NCBI RefSeq assembly: GCF_003008515.1
Contig: NZ_CP027668.1
Location: forward strand, 1,914,001 to 1,978,000
Source: Phreatobacter cathodiphilus
Lineage (GTDB): Bacteria; Pseudomonadota; Alphaproteobacteria; Rhizobiales; Phreatobacteraceae
Reading direction: 5' to 3'
DNA: 64,000 nucleotides
Part shown: positions 58,020 through 64,000 of the stretch, piece by piece
Layout of the letters: each line of letters opens with the position of its first letter
Position numbering within the stretch: position 1 is the stretch's first letter
The notes under the pieces: model-generated
What the model was told of the DNA's origin: nothing
The model's input: only the letters and a program-made list of their open reading frames with translations
The model's database searches: none
Made by a program: the position numbers and the translations under genes

Positions 58020-58550
58020 TCAATTGGCCATGTGGCGCGTCCAGCTCACGAGATAGGCGCCCGCCGAGGCGAGGGTGAGGACCGCCACCGCCCACATGCA
58101 GACGAGGATCGCCCAGTCGAGGTCGATCTTCAGGCCCTTCGATGCCAGGACCAGGGCGGCGAAGACGATCTGCGCCACCGTATTCGCCTTCGACACCATG
58201 AGCGGCTGGATGGTGAGCGGCCGCTCGATGAGGGTCGAGAGGACCACCGCCCCGACGATCATGATGTCGCGGGAGACCACGAGGATCGCCACCCAGGGCG
58301 GAATGAAGCCGAAGATCGCCAGCGAGACGTAGATGGAGACGATCAGCGTCTTGTCGGCCAGCGGGTCAAGATAGGCGCCGAGTTCGGTCTGCTGGTCGAA
58401 ATGCTTGGCGATATAGCCGTCGACCGCGTCGGTGATCCCGGCGATGACGAAGGCGGCCAGGGCGAGAGCCATCTGCCCCTGGGAGATGGCCCATACCACC
58501 ACCGGCACCAGCAAGATGCGCAGCAGCGTCAGAAGATTTGGAATGTTCAC
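58020..58550 (-). CDS. CDP-alcohol phosphatidyltransferase (PgsA-like)
   Basis: This is a 176-residue membrane enzyme with about five segments. The CDP-alcohol site reads TDAVDGYIAKHFDQQTELGAYLDPLADK, matching D-G-x2-A-[R/K]-x8-G-x3-D-x3-D with lysine in place of the usual arginine, a variant seen in this subfamily. It begins NIPNLLTLLRIL. It may make phosphatidylglycerophosphate or a related lipid; whether it is the housekeeping PgsA cannot be decided here. Confidence 0.9.
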   Translation of the reverse strand: MNIPNLLTLLRILLVPVVVWAISQGQMALALAAFVIAGITDAVDGYIAKHFDQQTELGAYLDPLADKTLIVSIYVSLAIFGFIPPWVAILVVSRDIMIVGAVVLSTLIERPLTIQPLMVSKANTVAQIVFAALVLASKGLKIDLDWAILVCMWAVAVLTLASAGAYLVSWTRHMAN

Positions 58551-58558
58551 TGTTGCGC

Positions 58559-58586
58559 TGTCGCGATAGCCCCCGGGAACGCGACA
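58559..58586. repeat. Inverted repeat upstream of the CDP-alcohol transferase gene
   Basis: TGTCGCG (58559-58565) and CGCGACA (58580-58586) form a perfect 7-bp dyad with a 14-base spacer, starting nine bases before the gene's start codon. It may be an operator or a structure in the leader. Confidence 0.4.
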
Positions 58587-58643
58587 TTAGAGTGCCCGCC
58601 CCCCACTGCCAAGGCGGCGGAACGGCACAGCGGCCGACGGCCG

Positions 58644-59531
58644 TCAGGCGCCGTCGCAGCGGCGCACGAAGGCCTGGATACGCCCGATCGACATCGCATC
58701 CGTCAGCAGCGGCGCATGGCCCTGGCCGGGCACGGTGAGCAGGTCGAGGTCGGGCCGCCGGTCGGCCATGGCGGCGACGGTCGCCGCGCTGAGGATGTCG
58801 GAATGCTCGCCCCTGATGACCATGACCGGCACGCCGGCGAGGCCGTCGAACTGCGGCCAGAGCGTCGGCATGGGGCCGTCGAAGCTGACGCTCTCCAGGG
58901 TCTTCGCCAGCGCCGGATCGAAGGCGGCGACGAGCCGGCCGTCCCCTTCCGTCCAGATGCTCCCCGCCTGGCCCCGCCAGTCGGCGTCGGTGAGCGCGGG
59001 AAAGCGCGACTGGCCGATGCTCTTCAAGAGCGCCACCGCCTCGTCCCAGGTGCCGGGCTCGGGCAGGCGGCCGAGATAGCTCTTGATGCGGGCAAGGCCT
59101 GCCCCCTCGATCACCGGTCCGATGTCGTTGAGGATGGCGCCGGCGAGGAGGGAGGGCCGCGCTGCGCTCGTCAGCATGGTCAGGAGGCCGCCGCGCGAGG
59201 TCCCGAGGAAGACGGCGCGCGACAGGCCCAACACCGTCGCTACCGCCAGCATGTCGTCCAGTTCCACCGGCAGCGCGTAGTTGCGCCAGTCCGGGTCGAA
59301 GGCTGAGAGACCGCGGCCGCGATAGTCGAGTGCCACCACCTGCCGCTCCTCGGCCAGCGCCCGGGCGACGACGTCGAAATCGCCGGCATTGCGCGACAGG
59401 CCGGGCAGGCAGAGGACCGGCAGTCGCTCCGCCACCGGGCGGCCGTAGAGCCGCGCATGGAGCTTCAGCCCGTCGCTCGCCGTGACGAAGCGGCTCTCGT
59501 AGGCGCCCTCCCCCGCCACGGCCGCCATCAC
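58644..59531 (-). CDS. Alpha/beta hydrolase
   Basis: This is a 295-residue alpha/beta hydrolase. The oxyanion region is [16 protein letters not shown], the nucleophile elbow is [13 protein letters not shown], and the acid and histidine lie in [11 protein letters not shown] and [10 protein letters not shown]. No cofactor or substrate specificity is evident. Its ATG overlaps the aspS stop as ATGA, so it is translationally coupled to aspS. Confidence 0.9.
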   Translation of the reverse strand: MMAAVAGEGAYESRFVTASDGLKLHARLYGRPVAERLPVLCLPGLSRNAGDFDVVARALAEERQVVALDYRGRGLSAFDPDWRNYALPVELDDMLAVATVLGLSRAVFLGTSRGGLLTMLTSAARPSLLAGAILNDIGPVIEGAGLARIKSYLGRLPEPGTWDEAVALLKSIGQSRFPALTDADWRGQAGSIWTEGDGRLVAAFDPALAKTLESVSFDGPMPTLWPQFDGLAGVPVMVIRGEHSDILSAATVAAMADRRPDLDLLTVPGQGHAPLLTDAMSIGRIQAFVRRCDGA

Positions 59532-61306
59532 GGCTTCTTCGGGTCGACGGCGATGCGGATCGAGAGCTCGCGCAACTGCTTCGGCGTCGCCTCGTTCGGT
59601 GCGCCCATCAGCAAGTCCTCCGCCCGCTGGTTCATCGGGAAGAGCGAGATCTCGCGCAGGTTCTGCACACCGCAGATCAGCATGACGATGCGGTCGATGC
59701 CCGCCGCCATGCCGCCATGCGGCGGCGCGCCGTAGTGGAAGGCGCGGTACATGCCGCCGAAGCGCTCGATCACCGTCTGCTCGTCATAGCCGGCGAGTTC
59801 GAAGGCCTTCACCATGGCCTCCGGCCGATGGTTGCGGATGCCGCCCGAGGCGATCTCGTAGCCGTTGCAGGTGATGTCGTACTGGAACGCCTTGATGGAG
59901 AGCGGATCCTGCGACTTCAGGGCGTCGAGGCCACCCTGCGGCATGGAGAAGGGGTTGTGGGAGAAATCGACCTTCTTCTCGTCCTCGTTCCACTCGTAGA
60001 AGGGGAAGTCGACGATCCAGGCGAGCTCGAACCGGTCCTTGTCGACGAGGTTCAGCTCCTCGCCGACGCGGGTGCGGGCGAGCCCCGCGAACTTCACGAA
60101 CTTCTCCGGGTCGCCGGCGACGAAGAAGGCGGCATCGCCCTCCTTCATTCCGAGCTGATCGCGGATCGCCGCGGTGCGCTCCGGGCCGACATTGTTGGCG
60201 ATGGGGCCGGCACCTTCGCCGCCCTCGCGCCACATGATGTAGCCGAGGCCGGGCTGCCCCTCGCCCTGCGCCCAGGCGTTCATCCGGTCGCAGAACGCGC
60301 GGGAACCGCCCGTCGGGCCCGGAATGGCCCAGACCTGGTTCTTCGGGTCCTCCAGCATGCGGGCGAAGACCTTGAAGCCGCTCCCCCGGAAATGCTCAGA
60401 GACGTCCTGCATCACCAGCGGGTTGCGCAGGTCCGGCTTGTCGGAGCCGTATTTGCGCATGGATTCGGCATAGGGGATGCGCGGGAAGGATTGCGTGACG
60501 GGCTTTCCTTCCGCGAAATCCTCGAAGACGCCGCGGATCACCGGCTCCACCGCCGCGAAGACGTCCTCCTGCTCGACGAAGCTCATCTCGAGGTCGAGCT
60601 GATAGAACTCGCCGGGCAGGCGGTCGGCGCGCGGGTCCTCGTCGCGGAAGCAGGGCGCGATCTGGAAGTAGCGGTCGAAGCCGCTCATCATGATGAGCTG
60701 CTTGTACTGCTGGGGCGCCTGCGGCAGGGCGTAGAATTTGCCGGGATGGATGCGGCTCGGCACCAGGAAGTCGCGCGCGCCCTCCGGCGAGGAGGCCGTG
60801 AGGATCGGCGTCTGGAACTCGAAGAAGCCCTGCCCCTTCATCCGGCGGCGGATGGCGTCCACCACCTCGCCGCGGGTCATGATGTTCTTGTGCAGCTTCT
60901 CGCGGCGCAGATCCAAGAAGCGGTACTTCAGCCGCGTCTCTTCCGGATACTCCTGATCGCCGAAGACCTGCAGCGGCAGTTCGTCCGCCTTGCCCAGCAC
61001 TTCCAGCTCGGTGATGAAGACCTCGACGTCGCCGGTCGGAATCTTCGGGTTCTTCAGGCCCTCGTCGCGCGCCTTCACCTTGCCGTCGATGCGGATGACC
61101 CACTCGGCGCGGCAGGCCTCCAGCGCCTTGAAGGCGGGCGAATCCGGATCGGCCAGGCACTGGGTGATGCCGTAATGGTCGCGCAGGTCGACGAAAAGGA
61201 TGCCGCCATGGTCACGGATGCGGTGGCACCAGCCGGACAGGCGGACTGTCTCGCCCACATGGGTGGAGCGCAGCTCGCCGCAGGTCTTGGAGCGATAGCG
61301 GTGCAT
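59528..61306 (-). CDS. aspS: Aspartyl-tRNA synthetase
   Basis: This 592-residue class IIb synthetase has an anticodon-binding OB fold first ([23 protein letters not shown]), motif 2 ([22 protein letters not shown]), a bacterial GAD insert (about residues 290-430) and motif 3 ([16 protein letters not shown]). It charges tRNA-Asp, and in many alphaproteobacteria also tRNA-Asn. The hydrolase gene follows with a four-base overlap. Confidence 0.97.
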   Translation of the reverse strand: MHRYRSKTCGELRSTHVGETVRLSGWCHRIRDHGGILFVDLRDHYGITQCLADPDSPAFKALEACRAEWVIRIDGKVKARDEGLKNPKIPTGDVEVFITELEVLGKADELPLQVFGDQEYPEETRLKYRFLDLRREKLHKNIMTRGEVVDAIRRRMKGQGFFEFQTPILTASSPEGARDFLVPSRIHPGKFYALPQAPQQYKQLIMMSGFDRYFQIAPCFRDEDPRADRLPGEFYQLDLEMSFVEQEDVFAAVEPVIRGVFEDFAEGKPVTQSFPRIPYAESMRKYGSDKPDLRNPLVMQDVSEHFRGSGFKVFARMLEDPKNQVWAIPGPTGGSRAFCDRMNAWAQGEGQPGLGYIMWREGGEGAGPIANNVGPERTAAIRDQLGMKEGDAAFFVAGDPEKFVKFAGLARTRVGEELNLVDKDRFELAWIVDFPFYEWNEDEKKVDFSHNPFSMPQGGLDALKSQDPLSIKAFQYDITCNGYEIASGGIRNHRPEAMVKAFELAGYDEQTVIERFGGMYRAFHYGAPPHGGMAAGIDRIVMLICGVQNLREISLFPMNQRAEDLLMGAPNEATPKQLRELSIRIAVDPKKP

Positions 61307-61466
61307 GGAAGCCTCGAAGTCTCGACGGCGGCGCGGTGGGCGCGGCCCAAAAATTCAACGTCGCGTCCCTTTAGCCGATGGACGCGCCCGCTTCAAACGG
61401 AAGCGGCATTGCGGCAAGCGCCGGAGGGGACGATGAAATTCCGCCGCGCCCCGCAGCGGTCGCCCG

Positions 61467-63047
61467 TCAGCGCGCGATGATCTCGATGCGGCGGTTGCGC
61501 GCCTTGTTCGCCGGCGAATCGTTCGGCACCAGCGGCTTCGACGCGCCGTGGCCCTCCGACAGCAGCCGGCTCGCCTCGACGCCTGCCCGGACCAGCACCG
61601 CGACCACGGCCTGGGCCCGGCGGTGGCTGAGGTCGACGTTCTGCTCGGCAACGCCGTCGGAATCGGTGTGGCCCTCCACCGAGAAGCGCACGGCGGGGCA
61701 TTCCGCCATCAGCGCGGCGATCCGGCGGAGCCGCGTCACGCTCTCCGGCCGCATGGCCTCGCGGCCGAACTGGAAGACGACGCCGCCGGCCGCCATCTCC
61801 GCCTCGATCTTGCCGAGACAGGCGGCGGGCGCGGCGGCCGGAGGCGCGGCGATGGCGGGCGCCGCGATCGTATGGGCGACGGTGAAGCCGTAGGGCGCCG
61901 AGCCCTCGATGGCGCCGCGGACGGCGACCGCGGCGGTCGGCGACGACGCCTCGCCGGTGACGATGAGGCGGCTGTCGTGCAGGGTCGCGCGGCCGCGCTC
62001 GAGGAGGACGAGTTGACCCATGGCGGCGGTGGCGGCGGGGGCGAAGCCGTCGGGCGCGCCCTCTGCGATCTCCTGCGCATCGGTGAGGGCAAGCGGTGCG
62101 AACAGCGCCTCCGCCGCGGCCCGGATTTCGCCGCGGACGACCTCCGAGGGGACATAGCCCTGAAGGCGGACGCCGGCGGCGGTCTTCTCGGCGAACCAGC
62201 CGTAGGGCGAGACGACGGGGGCGGCGATGGCGGCGCGTCCCAGGGTGAGGCCCGCCGGCAATGGGCCGGAGAGGGCCAGGTTGACGGCGGCGAAGCCCGG
62301 CCTGTCGGCGGCGCGGCCCTCGATCGCGAGGGATCTGTCGGAGAGAGTCGCCGTGCCGGTGGCGAGCCGCGCCAGTTGCGTCAGCGCGAAACGGGCGGCG
62401 GCCGGCCGGTCGAAACCCTCGGGCGCTCCCGCCGCCACGACCAGCCGGTCGGTTACCGGACCGAGGCCGAGCGAGCCGGCGAAGGCGCCGAGCGCCGCCC
62501 CCTCCTCCGCCGCGGCGATGGCGCCGGAGAGGGTCACGCCCTCGCGCGTGCGCGCGAGTACCAATCCATACGGCCGCACGATCGGCGGCAACAGCGCCTG
62601 CCGCCTCAGGCGGAGGCCTTCGGGCAGCGCCGCCAGGGCGGCGGTGACGGCGGCCTGGCCCGCGAGGCCCTCGGGGCGGCCCTCGACGTCGACGTCGCCG
62701 CCGGAGAGGAGGACGGCACCGGGTTTGAGGCGCGCCGCGAGGCCCGCGGCGAAGGTGGCGGCCCCGGCGAAGCCGGCGGGCGCCTCCGGCGCGACGGTGG
62801 TCGTGTCGATGACGGAGGCCTCGGCGGAGGCGGCGCGGATCGCCGCAATGATCGCCTCGCGCACCGCTTCGTTCGGCACCGCGCCGCCGAGCACGACGAC
62901 ATCGCCCTCGCGGACGAGAGAGAGCTGGACGGGTTCGGCCGCCTGCGCCAGGGCGGGAGCCGGCGCGGCCATGGCGGAGACGGCGGCGAGTTTGACGAGA
63001 CCACGGAGCAGGCGGCGGCCTGCATCCCGCCAGCGGATCGTCACCAT
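61467..63047 (-). CDS. OmpA-family protein with three internal modules
   Basis: This is a 526-residue exported protein. A signal (LVKLAAVSAMAAPAPALAQA) is followed by three similar modules of about 120 residues (about 41-155, 156-278, 279-398), each with a PYG or strand start, a GAPxGF turn and a final IxGxA strand, resembling BON-type repeats. The C-terminal OmpA domain (about 405-526) has GHTDSDGVAEQN and NKARNRRIEI, the residues that bind meso-diaminopimelate of peptidoglycan. Predicted to tether an envelope structure to the wall. GACGAGGG precedes MVTIRWRDAG; the frame is open further upstream. The 316-base gap to the porin holds only the porin terminator. Confidence 0.88.
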   Translation of the reverse strand: MVTIRWRDAGRRLLRGLVKLAAVSAMAAPAPALAQAAEPVQLSLVREGDVVVLGGAVPNEAVREAIIAAIRAASAEASVIDTTTVAPEAPAGFAGAATFAAGLAARLKPGAVLLSGGDVDVEGRPEGLAGQAAVTAALAALPEGLRLRRQALLPPIVRPYGLVLARTREGVTLSGAIAAAEEGAALGAFAGSLGLGPVTDRLVVAAGAPEGFDRPAAARFALTQLARLATGTATLSDRSLAIEGRAADRPGFAAVNLALSGPLPAGLTLGRAAIAAPVVSPYGWFAEKTAAGVRLQGYVPSEVVRGEIRAAAEALFAPLALTDAQEIAEGAPDGFAPAATAAMGQLVLLERGRATLHDSRLIVTGEASSPTAAVAVRGAIEGSAPYGFTVAHTIAAPAIAAPPAAAPAACLGKIEAEMAAGGVVFQFGREAMRPESVTRLRRIAALMAECPAVRFSVEGHTDSDGVAEQNVDLSHRRAQAVVAVLVRAGVEASRLLSEGHGASKPLVPNDSPANKARNRRIEIIAR

Positions 63048-63294
63048 GCCCTCGTCTCCCCTCGTGGCGCGCGCGGCGCGAGCCCTCGGGCCGGCCGCGA
63101 ATCCGCCAAGAGAATAGCGCGCCGCAACCGGCGGCACCACGCGCCACAACCCGGCTTCACCCGCCCGACGTGACTCGAAATCTTCAGAATATCGGACAAG
63201 CCTTTGGGAGTGCGCCGCTTTCGCTGCCTGACGCACACCTCGTCAGGGTCACCCGTGCCGCCCTCGCCGCGCGCTTGTCCACTGGCAACCGCTG

Positions 63295-63327
63295 CAAAAA
63301 AGAACCCCGGCGGTTTCCCGCCGGGGT
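63295..63327 (-). terminator. Terminator of the porin gene
   Basis: A perfect 9-bp CCCCGGCGG/CCGCCGGGG stem (63305-63313 and 63318-63326), read on the minus strand with a GAAA loop, is followed by TTCTTTTTT. Confidence 0.9.
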
Positions 63328-63363
63328 CTTTGAGACTGGAACCGGTCTTGCGACCGGACCCGA

Positions 63364-64000
63364 TCAGAAGTTGCGCTGAGCGCGGAACACGCCGGACCAG
63401 GCGCCCTGGGTGCCGATGGTGGTGCCGTTGACAGCGCCGCCGCCGACCGTGTCACGCGAACGCAGGTTCGAGTAGACGACCTCGATGCCGAGGTCGAGAT
63501 TGCGAACCGGCGACCAGATCGTGTTCACACCGACCTGCCAGAAGCGGATGTCGTTCAGGTTGACACCCTGGCTGTTGGCGACCGACGGAGCGTTCACGTC
63601 GACGTACTTGCCCCAGATGGCCGACCGCAGAGCGGGGGTCCAGAAGTGGCGGAAGCCGGCATGAACGGACCAGGCCTTCGTGTTCACGATGCCCGTGCCG
63701 GCAGCGTTCAGAGCGCCGTCAGCGTAGGTCGCGGTCAGGAGGCCCACGCCGATCTGCTGGCGGGTCTGGATGAGACCGTCCGAGTTATCGTTGTGAGCGA
63801 CATAGCCGAGAGCGCCGTCGCCGTAGGCAGCCTGCAACCACAGCACGTCGCCGCGGGCGAGCATGTCGAGGTTCAGACGGACACCACCGCCGACAGCCCA
63901 GCCGGCAGCCGTGCGGCCGATGCCGGCGTTGGTCGTGCGAACCTCGTGATAGGCGGCCATGATCTGGGCGGAGCCCCAACCCTGGTCGACGCGGAGGTTA
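63364..64000 (-). CDS. Porin, Rhizobiales type (5' end outside window)
   Basis: This is the C-terminal 211 residues of an outer-membrane beta-barrel porin. The strands alternate, as in LRVDQGWGSAQIMAAYHEVR, MLARGDVLWLQAAYGDGALG and TIWSPVRNLDLGIEVVYS, and the last strand ends in RAQRNF, with the terminal phenylalanine used by the BAM machinery. The pattern fits the porin_2 family of general diffusion porins. The gene continues past the right edge with the frame open, so start and signal peptide are not seen. Confidence 0.9.
   Translation of the reverse strand, partial: NLRVDQGWGSAQIMAAYHEVRTTNAGIGRTAAGWAVGGGVRLNLDMLARGDVLWLQAAYGDGALGYVAHNDNSDGLIQTRQQIGVGLLTATYADGALNAAGTGIVNTKAWSVHAGFRHFWTPALRSAIWGKYVDVNAPSVANSQGVNLNDIRFWQVGVNTIWSPVRNLDLGIEVVYSNLRSRDTVGGGAVNGTTIGTQGAWSGVFRAQRNF

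Overview
This window is a GC-rich piece of chromosome from an alphaproteobacterium, most likely of the order Hyphomicrobiales (Rhizobiales). The support is a divergent nnr / glnB-glnA start, DUF1489 and DUF2842 proteins next to ctaA and panC, an aspS to ppx cluster containing pgsA-like, hdaA and ppk genes, and a rhizobial-type porin at the right edge. No genus can be assigned. There is no phage, insertion sequence, CRISPR array or clear genomic island. The content is mostly housekeeping and catabolic genes, and the unusual material sits between genes.

Layout: 1-2.3 kb is nitrogen assimilation (edge of nnr, glnB, glnA) with a good sigma-54 promoter. 2.5-8.5 kb carries a chemoreceptor, a PhoX-like exported protein, a kynurenine-formamidase-like hydrolase, a VOC protein and a small internally duplicated protein. 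8.5-9.5 kb is rplM-rpsI. 9.7-18.3 kb holds a YfcG/YghU-like GST, an acyl-CoA synthetase, a thioesterase, an ECHDC3-like crotonase, a CoA-binding protein, metY, ctaA, DUF2842 and panC. 18.3-29.9 kb holds both methylcrotonyl-CoA carboxylase subunits about 5 kb apart, with an animal-type heme peroxidase, an amidase, a GIY-YIG protein and an SDR between them. 30-44.6 kb is a series of small operons: a cysteine-rich CXXCH protein, ivd-GNAT-ydcF, cfa-acyP, a GH25 lipoprotein, an RraA-like protein, a GGDEF-EAL protein, mgtE and a polysaccharide deacetylase. 44.6-48.7 kb holds transporters (a family-5 binding protein and tctBA). A tRNA-Leu(GAG), pccA and an FMN reductase/HxlR pair follow. 52.2-61.3 kb is ppx, ppk, hdaA, an AI-2E transporter, a CDP-alcohol phosphatidyltransferase, a hydrolase and aspS, all on the minus strand. 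The window ends with a modular OmpA-family protein and a porin cut by the edge.

How the genes work together: isovaleryl-CoA dehydrogenase plus MCC alpha and beta cover two successive steps of leucine catabolism (isovaleryl-CoA to 3-methylcrotonyl-CoA to 3-methylglutaconyl-CoA). PccA would supply the biotin subunit for propionyl-CoA carboxylation, but pccB is not here. The acyl-CoA synthetase, thioesterase and crotonase-like protein fit general acyl-CoA metabolism. ppk and ppx make and degrade polyphosphate. hdaA would restrain DnaA.

The most notable non-gene features are three composite inverted pairs of a REP-like palindromic element (15.8, 19.1 and 24.8 kb) with a fragment at 36.3 kb, one separate composite hairpin element (12.2 kb), and several candidate operators. 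The operators lie over the metY promoter, between the FMN reductase and hxlR, and in an AT-rich patch upstream of rplM. I found no convincing multi-gene undescribed system. The best leads are the repeat family, the cysteine-rich CXXCH exported protein, the bacterial animal-type peroxidase and the TIMP/netrin-like secreted protein whose 5' end merges with a repeat.
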